DNA from: Streptomyces sp. NBC_00554 | Lineage (GTDB): Bacteria > Actinomycetota > Actinomycetes > Streptomycetales > Streptomycetaceae | DNA: 64,000 bases | Assembly: GCF_041431135.1 (NCBI RefSeq) | Contig: NZ_CP107799.1 | Coordinates: 682,001 to 746,000 of the forward strand | Reading direction: 5' to 3' | Part shown: piece by piece, positions 18,109 to 25,976 of the stretch | How the letters are laid out: each line of letters starts with the position of its first letter | Numbering within the stretch: position 1 is the first letter of the stretch | Notes under the pieces: generated by a model | The model's database searches: none | The model's input: the letters and a program-made list of their open reading frames with translations, nothing else | What the model was told of the DNA's origin: nothing | Position numbers and translations under genes: made by a program

Positions 18109-18519
18109 GTGTACCACCCAGGAATCGCCCTTCATCCAGGTGTCGGCCCCGCGACGGACGGGACTTCGGCCGGGACCTCGGCCCCGGACACCCTCCTCTT
18201 CCAGCGTTGCCAGTGGTGCGGCACCGCGATGTACCAACGGCTCCTCTGCCCGGTCTGCGCGGGCAGCGATCTGCGGACCGAAGCGAGCGCGGGCACGGGC
18301 ATCGTGCGCCACTCGACCGTGATCCATCGCAACACCCCGGCGGCGCGCAACGTCTCCCTCGTCGAGATGGCGGAGGGATTCACCGTTCGCGGCAGGGTCA
18401 TGGGCCCGCTCGTCGGTATCCACAGCGGAGACCGGGTCAGACTCGCCACCGCACAGGATCCGGTGCGCCGGGAGCCGGTGTTCCAGATGGTCGACGAGCC
18501 GTTCCGAAGCTGGAGTTGA
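18109..18519 (+). CDS. Zn-ribbon / OB-fold (DUF35-type) protein
   Basis: The 136-residue protein has a rubredoxin-like Zn ribbon, CQWCGTAMYQRLLCPVC (two C-x2-C pairs near residues 32-49), followed by a small beta-barrel region of the DUF35 OB-fold type. Such proteins usually accompany thiolase-like enzymes and acyl-CoA metabolism as binding partners; no thiolase gene is adjacent here. The GTG at 18109 follows GGGAG with 8-nt spacing. An operator shared with the preceding TetR gene lies in its promoter, so expression should be relieved by the TetR ligand. It ends at a 14-bp terminator stem convergent with the pectate-lyase gene. Confidence 0.8.
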   Translation: MYHPGIALHPGVGPATDGTSAGTSAPDTLLFQRCQWCGTAMYQRLLCPVCAGSDLRTEASAGTGIVRHSTVIHRNTPAARNVSLVEMAEGFTVRGRVMGPLVGIHSGDRVRLATAQDPVRREPVFQMVDEPFRSWS

Positions 18520-18539
18520 CACCCCGGCGAGTCTTGGCC

Positions 18540-18575
18540 GTTCGCGGTGCCGGAGCCTCCCCCGGCACCGCGAAC
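18540..18575. terminator. Bidirectional terminator, 14-bp stem
   Basis: gttcgcggtgccgg and ccggcaccgcgaac pair perfectly around an 8-nt loop, midway between the convergent Zn-ribbon and PL3 genes. Confidence 0.75.
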
Positions 18576-18584
18576 AGCGGTGGG

Positions 18585-19391
18585 TCAGCTGTAGGTGATG
18601 TCGGACGTGGCGTACTTGCAGTACGTGCTGTCGGGGCCGGTGCCGTTGGTGGTCGGCTCCGCACCCGTGTTGTTGCCGATGTACTTCTGGCAGGGGACGA
18701 CCTTCTTGCTGGTGTCCCCGACGATCTTGATGCCCCTCAGGGTCGCGCTGTCGCCGTAGTTGGTGTTGATACCGACGAGGCGGCTGCCCTTCCAGGTCAC
18801 CTCGATGGTGTTGAGGTTGATCGTCCGCTTGTACTGCGTGGAGCAGTTGCCGCACGAGCGGATGAAGGTACCGAAGTTCTTCACCGCGAAGTTCGAGACG
18901 TTCAGGGTTCCGGCGCCGTTGAACTGGAACACCTTGTCGCTGGCTTCCTTCGCGCCACCGCCGGAGACGGCGTACACGTTGGACGACGAGGAGCCCCGGA
19001 ACGTCGCCGCGTCCTCGCCGACGTCCTCCCACCAGACGTTCTGCAGCGTGCAGCTGCCCAGGCAGTGGATGCCGTCCGCGGCCGGGGCGCCGATGATGAC
19101 GTTCTTGAGGACGGTGCCGGCGGCCAGTTGCAGGATCGGCCCCTGATCCTCGTCCTGGCTGCCACTGCCCAGATCACCGGTGCCGTACAGGCGCAGCATC
19201 CCGTAGTCCTTGGTGCCGGACAGCGAGATGGTGGCGGAGACCGCCTGGCTGCCGCTCGCGGTCGGCCAGGTGGCGGCGCTCGCCGGCGACACCGCGCCAT
19301 CCATCATGATCATGCCAACCGAGAGCCCGAGTGCGGCCAGGGCGCCGGTCAGTGCGCGCCGGGTGGCGCGGGTACGTAACGAAGAAGTCAT
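18585..19391 (-). CDS. Secreted pectate lyase, polysaccharide lyase family 3
   Basis: The 268-residue protein has a signal peptide (RRALTGALAALGLSVGM..., cleavage near ASA at about 39) and a small beta-helix domain of the PL3 type. Family marks are GPILQLAAGTVLKNVIIG, ADGIHCLGSCTLQNVWWEDVGEDAATF and the Cys-rich SCGNCSTQYKR segment. PL3 enzymes cleave polygalacturonate by beta-elimination with calcium. The ATG at 19391 has GAAGGA before it and lies 33 bp after the PL1 stop, so the two pectinases form one operon. Codon 5 is TTA, the rare leucine codon read only by the bldA tRNA in Streptomyces, so translation may depend on development. Confidence 0.9.
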   Translation of the reverse strand: MTSSLRTRATRRALTGALAALGLSVGMIMMDGAVSPASAATWPTASGSQAVSATISLSGTKDYGMLRLYGTGDLGSGSQDEDQGPILQLAAGTVLKNVIIGAPAADGIHCLGSCTLQNVWWEDVGEDAATFRGSSSSNVYAVSGGGAKEASDKVFQFNGAGTLNVSNFAVKNFGTFIRSCGNCSTQYKRTINLNTIEVTWKGSRLVGINTNYGDSATLRGIKIVGDTSKKVVPCQKYIGNNTGAEPTTNGTGPDSTYCKYATSDITYS

Positions 19392-19424
19392 GTCCCGATT
19401 CCTTCTTCCTGCTGGTGGGGGTGG

Positions 19425-20405
19425 TCAGAGCTTTCCGGCACCCGCGCCGGACGTCACCGAGGCGACGACGGTCGAGGCGGGCTCGGCGGTGTAGCTGTAG
19501 GGCGGGGCGGTAAAGGTGCCCACCTGCGAGATCTCGGTGACGGCATCGCCGAGGTCGTTGCCGCGCAGGTTGGCGTAGCCGTCCACGTCGCTGCTGCGGT
19601 TCGTCGTCACCGCGATCTTCGTCGTGCGGAAGACGTTGTTCTCGACGAGCATCTGGGCGCCCATGCGTGAGTGCACGGCGGTGTCGGCGCCCTCGACGTA
19701 GTTGTCGTAGAAGTGGCCGGTGCCGAAGCGCAGGCTGGGGATGCGCGAGTAGACGTTGCTGAAGTGGTTGTGGTGGTACGTCACCCGCAGATGGCCGGTG
19801 TCCTCGGAGGCGTTGTTGTCGCTGTGCCCGACGAGTGAGCCCTTGAAGTGGTCCTTGAAGGTGTTCCAGGACACGGTGACGTGGTCCGAGCCGTGATTGA
19901 TGTCCAGCAGACCGTCGTAGTAGTCCTTGTCGTGGTCCCGGTCCGCCGAGAAGGAGTTGTGGTCGATCCACACCTTCGTGGACTTCTGGACGGTGATCCC
20001 GTCGGCGGGCGCCAGGGGCTTGCTGATGTTCAGGTTGCGGACGACGACGTTGGTCTCCTCCTTGATGCGCAGTCCGCCGCCGGTGAACCCGGACGACGAA
20101 CCGACGCCCAGGACGGTGGTGTTGGAGCCGATGTCGACCTGACCGCTCAGCGTGATCAGGCCGTTGACCCGGACCACCTTGGCCGTGTCGCCGGTGACGG
20201 ACGTCTTGAAGGCGTCGAGCGTGGTGACGGTGACGGCGGTCGCGCTTCCGCCGCCGGTGGTTCCGGCGCCGAAACCGACCGGTGACGTCTCGGCGGCTCC
20301 TGCGGGCTGCGGCAGGACGAGAGCACCGGCGACGGCCAGGGCGGCCGTCGCGGCCACCGTCAGGGGCAGTCTGCGAGAACGCGGTTGTGGGGGGCGGGTA
20401 CGCAT
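19425..20405 (-). CDS. Secreted pectate lyase, polysaccharide lyase family 1
   Basis: The 326-residue enzyme has a long twin-basic signal peptide (start at 20405, cleavage near AGA-AET at about 38) and a right-handed beta-helix. The PL1 marks are clear: KVWIDHNSFSAD with the metal-site neighbour DHDKDYYDGLLDINHGSDHVTVSW, the HHN segment and SRIPSLRFG with the catalytic Arg. It degrades pectate outside the cell. I chose the ATG at 20405 because it begins a standard signal peptide behind GAAGGGA; an in-frame extension upstream would spoil the signal sequence. A strong promoter lies 200 bp upstream, with an operator in its spacer and a 14-bp palindrome in the leader. The PL3 gene follows in the same operon. 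Confidence 0.92.
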   Translation of the reverse strand: MRTRPPQPRSRRLPLTVAATAALAVAGALVLPQPAGAAETSPVGFGAGTTGGGSATAVTVTTLDAFKTSVTGDTAKVVRVNGLITLSGQVDIGSNTTVLGVGSSSGFTGGGLRIKEETNVVVRNLNISKPLAPADGITVQKSTKVWIDHNSFSADRDHDKDYYDGLLDINHGSDHVTVSWNTFKDHFKGSLVGHSDNNASEDTGHLRVTYHHNHFSNVYSRIPSLRFGTGHFYDNYVEGADTAVHSRMGAQMLVENNVFRTTKIAVTTNRSSDVDGYANLRGNDLGDAVTEISQVGTFTAPPYSYTAEPASTVVASVTSGAGAGKL

Positions 20406-20558
20406 GCGGGTGTGTCCCTTCGAGATTGCTCGCGGGTCATGTACGTGCACGATGTTCGCCATGTTGAATCGCGTGCGGCACACGGCGACATCCGTACGAG
20501 GATTCAAAAGGGCCCGGGAGGCCCACTTGCCCAGGTTGTGCGGCTCGGAGATCTGATG

Positions 20559-20572
20559 TCTCGTATACGAGA
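20559..20572. promoter_or_regulatory. Perfect 14-bp palindrome in the pectate-lyase leader
   Basis: TCTCGTATACGAGA is its own reverse complement and lies about 30-40 nt downstream of the predicted transcription start. GntR-type regulators bind such ATA-centred palindromes. A roadblock operator for pectin-derived sugars is likely, but the regulator is not in the window. Confidence 0.6.
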
Positions 20573-20603
20573 TGTCACACGCGGGTCATGTCGCTGAACG
20601 GGA

Positions 20604-20632
20604 AACGTAGGGGGTAAGCGCTTTCTAGTCAA
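20604..20632 (-). promoter_or_regulatory. Promoter of the pectate-lyase operon with AAGCGCTT operator
   Basis: On the minus strand TTGACT (20627-20632) and TACGTT (20604-20609) are 17 bp apart, close to the housekeeping consensus. The 8-bp palindrome AAGCGCTT (20616-20623) sits inside the spacer. GAAAGCGCTTAC resembles operators of LacI-family repressors of sugar-use genes. Confidence 0.7.
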
Positions 20633-20677
20633 CGCTTCACGCAGAACACATCCGGCCAACTCCCCTGCCGGGCAAGG

Positions 20678-22237
20678 TCAGGTCCAGGGTGCGGCGACGA
20701 CGAACGAGCTGCTGGCGCGGTACGCGGCGGTCTCCTCGTCGGGGTCGAGCCAGAGCTCGAGGTTGTCGCGGTGGCGGAGGTAGCGGCCGGGGTAGTTGTA
20801 CGACTCCAGGGAGAGCGACCCGTCGGCCGAGCCGGAACGGGGGCAGAAGGTCGCGTCCTTCTGGAAGATGGCGGACCCGTCGTTGGCGTCCAGTCGGATA
20901 CGGAAGGCGTAGTGCCTCAGGTATCTGCCCGTGGCGTCCCTGAGCGAGTAGCAGTCGGAGTCCGCGAGCCCGGCGACGAAGGTGAACGTGGCGTCCTGCC
21001 GGGTGAGCGCGGAGCTCGCGGAGCCGACCGGTTCGAGGACGCCGAGGTCGCCCGACTGGCTCACATAACGGCCGGAGGCGTCGACAGACCGCAGGGCGTG
21101 GGGGCCCGAGAGCCGCGTCGCGGCGGTACGCGACGGGGTTGAAGTGGGAGTGGGCGACGGCGTCGCGGAGACCGACGGTGTCGTTGTGGCGGACGAGGCG
21201 GCAGGCGGTGCCGGGGCCACGGCCGCGGGCTCTCGCCCGGGTGTCTCGGAGTGCGTGGCGGCGTACCAGGCGACTCCCCCGCCCGCGAGCACCACCGCTC
21301 CCGCGGTCACCACCGCCACCGGCTTGGCCGCCAACCGGCCGAGCAGCCGGGCCACTTGCCCTGTTCCGCCCGACCCCTGCGCGGCACCGCCGGCCGCCGC
21401 CCCGGCCGCCGAGCCCGCGGGCAGCAGCTCGGTCAGCACCAGGCCTGCCAGGCCGATCGGCACCGGCACCAGCGCGAATCCGCCCAGCAGCCCTTCGGCC
21501 GGTATCAGCTCGGAGGTGCTGAACAGGCACTGCGGGCACTCACGGACGTGGCGAGCCAGCCGCTTGCGCCACTGAGCGGACGGCCGGCCGTCCCACGAGG
21601 GCAGCAGGGCCGACAGCTCCGTGCAGCGCGGCGAGGCGGCAAGGGCACGCACAACGGCGCGCGCGGACTCCAGCCGTTCCTTGACCCGCTGCACCCGTAC
21701 CGCGGTGTGCTGCGGCGTGAGGTCGCAGGCCGCCGCCAGATCGGCGCGGCTCAGTTCACCGGCCGCCTCCATCCACCACAGCGACAGCACCTCGCGCTCC
21801 TCGTCCTCCAGCCAGCGCGTCGCCTCCGCCGCCTCACGGCGCTGTCCCGAAAGGGCCAGCCGGAGGATCGCCAGATCGGCGAAGTCGGCCTGCGGATCCA
21901 CCTCCTGGGCCAGGTCCTCGGGCAGGCTCGGCTGCGGACGGGACTGTCCGCCACGCCACCGGTCACGGACCTGCCGTACGGCGATGGCGACAAGCCATGA
22001 CCGGAACCGCTCGGGTTCCGCCAGGCCAGGCAGCCCGTCCAGCGCCCGCAGCATGGTCTCCTGGACCACGTCGTCGACATCGCTGTGGCCGTCAAGGGCC
22101 CGCCCGACGATGTTGTAGACCAACGGCAGCCAGCCCCGCACGAGCTGCTCCAGCGCCTGCCGGTCACCGGCCCGCGCCGCCACGACCACCGCGACGTCCG
22201 GCCGCTCCTGCACGTCCTGCGAGCGCACCCGCCCCAC
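20678..22237 (-). CDS. ECF sigma factor fused to zinc-finger, membrane helix and AbfB sugar-binding domain
   Basis: The ~519-residue protein is a chimera. Residues ~15-95 form sigma region 2 (VDDVVQETMLRALDGL..., RFRSWLVAIAVRQVRDRW), and ~125-190 form sigma region 4 (EEREVLSLWWMEAAGELSRADLAAA). A zf-HC2-like segment RHVRECPQC follows, then a membrane helix (VVTAGAVVLAGGGVAWYAA), a Ser/Thr/Pro linker and a C-terminal AbfB domain with YNYPGRYLRHRD, the signature of arabinofuranose-binding CBM42. The sensor would be outside the cell and the sigma factor inside, so one polypeptide could couple a plant polysaccharide signal to transcription. ECF groups with C-terminal membrane and carbohydrate-binding extensions are known in actinobacteria. 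The start is uncertain (GTG at 22237 or 22228). The pectinase operon is next to it. Confidence 0.85.
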   Translation of the reverse strand: MGRVRSQDVQERPDVAVVVAARAGDRQALEQLVRGWLPLVYNIVGRALDGHSDVDDVVQETMLRALDGLPGLAEPERFRSWLVAIAVRQVRDRWRGGQSRPQPSLPEDLAQEVDPQADFADLAILRLALSGQRREAAEATRWLEDEEREVLSLWWMEAAGELSRADLAAACDLTPQHTAVRVQRVKERLESARAVVRALAASPRCTELSALLPSWDGRPSAQWRKRLARHVRECPQCLFSTSELIPAEGLLGGFALVPVPIGLAGLVLTELLPAGSAAGAAAGGAAQGSGGTGQVARLLGRLAAKPVAVVTAGAVVLAGGGVAWYAATHSETPGREPAAVAPAPPAASSATTTPSVSATPSPTPTSTPSRTAATRLSGPHALRSVDASGRYVSQSGDLGVLEPVGSASSALTRQDATFTFVAGLADSDCYSLRDATGRYLRHYAFRIRLDANDGSAIFQKDATFCPRSGSADGSLSLESYNYPGRYLRHRDNLELWLDPDEETAAYRASSSFVVAAPWT

Positions 22238-22476
22238 CGCCCGATGTTGAAGTACGAACAGGTGGCAGTGTGCCAGGGGCGGTCCGGCGGGGGCGCGACC
22301 GGGGCCGGTGCCGTGGATCACGGGCACGTACTTGATGGCCGGCTTCGGGGAACGACCAACGCACGCTCCGTTTGTGAGTGTTGGGGCGATTGCCGGATGA
22401 GGGACTCAGGGGTCTATAGCGTGTACCTGCCACTATTCATGTGTGTGCACCACGTGCACGAGGGGGGATTTTTCAC

Positions 22477-23166
22477 ATGAGGAGCAAGCGTGTGCCCAGA
22501 GTGCTGGGCAGACTGGCCCTCGCGTTGTTCGCGGGGGCCGTTCTCGTCCTGGCCGGGCCGGGCTCCGCCCAGGCCGACACCAGTGTCGAGATCCCGGCGC
22601 CCACCGACGGGGGCATCTCGGCGACTGTCAGGTTCCACGGGGCTGTGGTGCCGCAGCCCTACAATCCCGACCCGAACGCGGCCTTCGGACCTCGCAAGTG
22701 CCAGCTCATCTACCACGACTACAACCCGACGCCCGGCTGTGGCGGCTTCAGTCTCGGCGTCACCCTCCACAACGTGCGCAGCCAGCCCGGCTATCTGGCC
22801 GGACTCCCCAGCACCGGGGGCTACTTCAGCGCGTCCGCGGACACCGCGCGCACCTTCGGCTGTCTGCGGCCCGACGGAACCTTCGACCACGGCACGAGTT
22901 TCGTCGTACGCACCGAACAGATGCCGTTGTCGGGGGTGTACTACGAGCCGGACAGCAATTGGCTGCTCGGTCAGTTGGCGCGCTACCCCGACCAGGACTA
23001 CGGTCCGCCGTTCTTCGTCAACTTCCCGGCCGTGCAGGTGAATTGCCCCGAGGGCATGACCGCGACCCAGTACGGCCTCAAGGTCACCAACGTGAACATC
23101 TTCATCGATGACGCGAACGTCTTCGGTACGACGATCTGGAGCACTCCGGGGCCGTTCTACGCGTAG
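22477..23166 (+). CDS. Secreted protein of unknown function with four conserved-looking cysteines
   Basis: The 229-residue product starts at ATG 22477 behind GAGGGGGG and has a clear signal peptide (LALALFAGAVLVLAGPGSAQA, mature from about ADTSVE). The mature part contains Cys in KCQLIYHDY, PGCGGF, TFGCLRPD and VNCPEGM, enough for two disulfides, and many aromatic residues. I do not recognise the fold. It is divergent from the AbfB sigma gene across 239 bp, so its expression may be tied to that sigma factor, but no shared promoter motif is evident. A 13-bp stem terminator follows it. Confidence 0.75.
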   Translation: MRSKRVPRVLGRLALALFAGAVLVLAGPGSAQADTSVEIPAPTDGGISATVRFHGAVVPQPYNPDPNAAFGPRKCQLIYHDYNPTPGCGGFSLGVTLHNVRSQPGYLAGLPSTGGYFSASADTARTFGCLRPDGTFDHGTSFVVRTEQMPLSGVYYEPDSNWLLGQLARYPDQDYGPPFFVNFPAVQVNCPEGMTATQYGLKVTNVNIFIDDANVFGTTIWSTPGPFYA

Positions 23167-23173
23167 ACGCGGT

Positions 23174-23211
23174 GCGTACGGGGGCCTGGTCCACGCCGGG
23201 CTCCCGTACGC
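23174..23211. terminator. Bidirectional terminator, 13-bp stem
   Basis: Arms at 23174-23186 and 23199-23211 pair over 13 bp (one G-T) around a 12-nt loop, between the secreted-protein gene and the convergent PPOX-type gene. Confidence 0.7.
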
Positions 23212-23220
23212 GCGCGTGAG

Positions 23221-23607
23221 TCAGGGGGCCAGGGTGATACGGATGCCCGCCGTTCCGGACACCCCGCGTCGCAGGCGGCTACCGAAGAGGCTGAGACGGC
23301 CGAAGATGCCGTACTTGCGGGCGATCAGCTGACGGTAGTGGGCGGTTTCGCCCGCGTCGAGGATCTCAGCCGTGGCCGGGATCTGGTCGCCCGTCGGCCT
23401 GCCACGCACGTCGCACGGACCCACCAGGACATCGGCCCGGTTGCGGATCCGCTTCACCTTCCAGCTGTCCGCGGGCGTCCACGCGCCGAGCACCTCGCCG
23501 TCCCTCACCACCCACACGGGCGTCGCGACTGCCGTGCCGTTCTTGCGGTAGCTGGTGATGAGCAGATACTTGCCCGAACCGAGCTTGTCCAGCGAGGCCT
23601 CGTCCAT
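23221..23607 (-). CDS. PPOX-class F420-dependent/FMN-binding split-barrel protein
   Basis: The 128-residue protein has the split beta-barrel pattern of the pyridoxamine-oxidase-like superfamily: SGKYLLITSYRKNGTAVATPVWVVRDGEVLGAWTP at the N-terminus, SWKVKRIRNRADVLVGPCDVRGRPTG in the middle and ARKYGIFGRL near the end. The actinobacterial PPOX class binds deazaflavin F420 or FMN and reduces unsaturated small molecules; the substrate is not predictable here. No signal peptide is present. It ends 54 bp from the secreted-protein gene on the other strand and starts 23 bp after the acid-phosphatase stop, so the two may be cotranscribed. Confidence 0.82.
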   Translation of the reverse strand: MDEASLDKLGSGKYLLITSYRKNGTAVATPVWVVRDGEVLGAWTPADSWKVKRIRNRADVLVGPCDVRGRPTGDQIPATAEILDAGETAHYRQLIARKYGIFGRLSLFGSRLRRGVSGTAGIRITLAP

Positions 23608-23630
23608 GGCGGAAGTGTAAGCAGTCGGGG

Positions 23631-24269
23631 TCAGGACAGCTGACCGTCGTAGTCGGGCAGTTTGAAGGTGCGCTCGGCGTGGCCGCCGACGAGGTCGGTG
23701 TCGTTGTTGCCGACGTTGGCGATGATCGTGTAGCCCTGGGCCTCGATCTCCGTACGCTTGCCGGTCTTGTACGCGCTGACCTCGGCGAACAGGTCCGGCA
23801 GATCACGGACGTAGAGGCCGTCGACCGGGTAGCCCACGGACGTCAGGTTGGACTTCGTCAGGCTGTAGATGATGCCCGGGCGCGCGGTGACGAAGAAGAC
23901 GGCGACGCCGCGCGACTTCGCGTACTTGGCGAGCGCCAGGGAGGGCTTGACCGCCGGCGTGGGGAGCACGTACCAGGGGTGGAAGTCCGTCTCCAGCGTG
24001 GTGTTGTCGATGTCGAAGACGACGGCGAGCTTCTGCCCGCCGGCCTGCGCGGTGCGCTGCCCGACGTAGGGCGTGGCCTGGTCGATGACGGCCTGGACGT
24101 CCTTCTGCCAGGTGGCGTAGTCGACGTCGGCCTGCGCCGCCGTCACGCTCGCCACGGCCTGGACCGGTGCCGCGGCGGCGGTCCCCGCGGCGGTGACCGT
24201 CCCCCCGATCCCCAGCGCCACGACCGCCGACACCGCGCCTATCCGGCGCCCCACACCGCGTCCTGTCAT
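23631..24269 (-). CDS. Secreted HAD-superfamily acid phosphatase (class B type)
   Basis: The 212-residue protein has a signal peptide (GAVSAVVALGIGGTVTAAGTAAAA, about residues 10-33) and a HAD phosphatase domain. Motif I is VVFDIDNTTLETDF with the nucleophile and acid/base Asp, motif II is FFVTARPG, and motif IV is the NVGNNDTDL segment. It should hydrolyse phosphomonoesters outside the cell. The ATG at 24269 follows AAGGGGA at about 6 nt. A perfect 13-bp hairpin lies 20 nt upstream of the start in the leader and may modulate expression; no phosphate-box-like repeat was recognised in the divergent region. It is divergent from the NDH-2 gene. Confidence 0.88.
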   Translation of the reverse strand: MTGRGVGRRIGAVSAVVALGIGGTVTAAGTAAAAPVQAVASVTAAQADVDYATWQKDVQAVIDQATPYVGQRTAQAGGQKLAVVFDIDNTTLETDFHPWYVLPTPAVKPSLALAKYAKSRGVAVFFVTARPGIIYSLTKSNLTSVGYPVDGLYVRDLPDLFAEVSAYKTGKRTEIEAQGYTIIANVGNNDTDLVGGHAERTFKLPDYDGQLS

Positions 24270-24289
24270 ATCCGTCCCCTTCTCGCATC

Positions 24290-24323
24290 GGAGCGGCGAG
24301 GGAGCCTCGCCCCTCGCCGCTCC
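24290..24323 (-). promoter_or_regulatory. Leader hairpin of the acid-phosphatase gene, 13-bp stem
   Basis: ggagcggcgaggg and ccctcgccgctcc are exact complements around an 8-nt loop, 20 bp before the phosphatase ATG. It could be an attenuator or an RNA stabiliser at the 5' end of the mRNA. Confidence 0.55.
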
Positions 24324-24500
24324 TGTCATGGTCACGCCCCATGATGTACGCGAGGGGAAGCAAAAGTTACTCCTCGGTAGACAAATTCGCGGCAACGATC
24401 TCCCTGCTCCGGTGCGGGGTGGCAGGCGCGCTCGTCCCGTGTGAGCCTGGGCTCGCGGTCGGCGGGCCGCGCTGTCGGCACAGGGAGAGAGGCTGCTGGG

Positions 24501-25847
24501 ATGGACGCACCGAACATAGTGATCGTCGGCGGCGGATTCGCCGGGGTCGAGACCGCACGGGGGCTCGAGCGAGCGCTCGCCCCCGCCGACGCCCGGATCA
24601 CCCTGGTCAGCCCGAACAACTACCAGCTCTACCTGCCGCTGCTCCCGCAGGTCGCCGCCGGTGTCATCACCCCTCAGTCGGTGGCACCCTCGCTGCGCCG
24701 GATCCTGCGCCGCACCGAGCTGGTGCCTGGCGGGGTGATCGGCGTGGATCCGGCGGCCAAGATCTGCGTCGTACGCAAGATCACCGGTGAGCTCGTCGAC
24801 CTGTCGTACGACTACCTGGTGCTCACGCCGGGCAGCGTGACCCGCACCTTCGACATCCCCGGCCTCGCCGACGAGGCGCGCGGCATGAAAACGCTGTCCC
24901 AGGCCGTGTATCTGCGTGACCACGTGATCGCCCAACTCGACCTGGCGGCGGCCACCTCGGACGAGGAAGAGCGGGCGGCACGGCTGCAGTTCGTGGTGGT
25001 CGGCGGCGGCTACGCGGGCACGGAGACGGCGGCCTGTCTGCAGCGGCTCACCACCGCGGCGGCCAAGCAGTACCACCCGCGTCTCGACCCCGCCCTGATC
25101 AAGTGGCACCTGGTCGACGTCGCTCCCAAGCTGCTGCCGGAGCTCGGTGACAAACTGGGCACGAGCGCCTTGCGCATGCTGAGCAGGCGTGGGGTGCAGA
25201 TCTCCCTGGGAATGTCGGTCGCCTCCGTCACCGAGGACAAGGTCACCCTCACCGACGGCCGGGTGCTGCCCTCACGGACGCTGGTGTGGACGGCCGGTGT
25301 GGCGGCGAGCCCGCTGGTCGACTCGCTGGGCGCCGAGACGGTACGCGGCAGGCTCGTCGTCGAGGCCGATTTCCGGGTGCCGGGCCTGGACGGGGTGTTC
25401 GCCCTGGGGGACGCGGCCGCCGTGCCCGACCTGGTCAAGGGCGACGGCTCGTACTGCGCGCCGACCGCCCAGCACGCCGCCCGGCAGGGACGGCACGCCG
25501 CGAAGACCCTGACGGCGCTGCTGCGCGGGCTGCCCACCACCCCGTACAAGCACAAGGACCTCGGTCTCGTCGTCGACCTGGGCGGCCACGACGCGGTGTC
25601 CAAGCCGCTCGGCATCGGCCTCAAGGGCGTGCCCGCGCAGGTCGTGGCCCGCGGCTATCACCTGTTCGCGCTGCGCACCGGCGCGGCCCGCTTCCGCACC
25701 GGCGCCAACTGGTTCCTCAACGCGGTCGCGGGCGATGACTTCGTCCGCACCGGTTTCCTCGCCGGCCGCAAGGGAACGCTGCGGGACTTCGAGCACACCG
25801 ACGCGTATCTGACCCCGGAAGAGGTGGCCGCCCGAACTCGCTCCTGA
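24501..25847 (+). CDS. Type II NADH dehydrogenase (NDH-2)-like FAD oxidoreductase
   Basis: The 448-residue protein has two dinucleotide-binding motifs: FAD-binding IVIVGGGFAGVETARGLE at the N-terminus and NAD-binding FVVVGGGYAGTETAACLQ near residue 165. The C-terminal FAD motif GVFALGDAAAVPD is near 300. NNYQLYLPLLPQVAAGVI and QHAARQGRHAAKTL are typical of NDH-2. It would pass electrons from NADH to menaquinone at the inner face of the membrane without pumping protons. The C-terminal ~60 residues are amphipathic, as expected for a peripheral membrane anchor. The start at 24501 has GGGAGAGAGG upstream; an extension from 24441 has no coding character. Confidence 0.9.
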   Translation: MDAPNIVIVGGGFAGVETARGLERALAPADARITLVSPNNYQLYLPLLPQVAAGVITPQSVAPSLRRILRRTELVPGGVIGVDPAAKICVVRKITGELVDLSYDYLVLTPGSVTRTFDIPGLADEARGMKTLSQAVYLRDHVIAQLDLAAATSDEEERAARLQFVVVGGGYAGTETAACLQRLTTAAAKQYHPRLDPALIKWHLVDVAPKLLPELGDKLGTSALRMLSRRGVQISLGMSVASVTEDKVTLTDGRVLPSRTLVWTAGVAASPLVDSLGAETVRGRLVVEADFRVPGLDGVFALGDAAAVPDLVKGDGSYCAPTAQHAARQGRHAAKTLTALLRGLPTTPYKHKDLGLVVDLGGHDAVSKPLGIGLKGVPAQVVARGYHLFALRTGAARFRTGANWFLNAVAGDDFVRTGFLAGRKGTLRDFEHTDAYLTPEEVAARTRS

Positions 25848-25976
25848 CAGAGGGTTCTTGACGGGTCGGACGAGGCCGTGAACGCCTGGACGCGGGCGCA
25901 CGTATGAAGGGAGGGCTCTCGACCGGAGCCCCCGGCGGTGGTAGACGCCGCGGTGTTCGGCTTCGGGAGCCCATGG

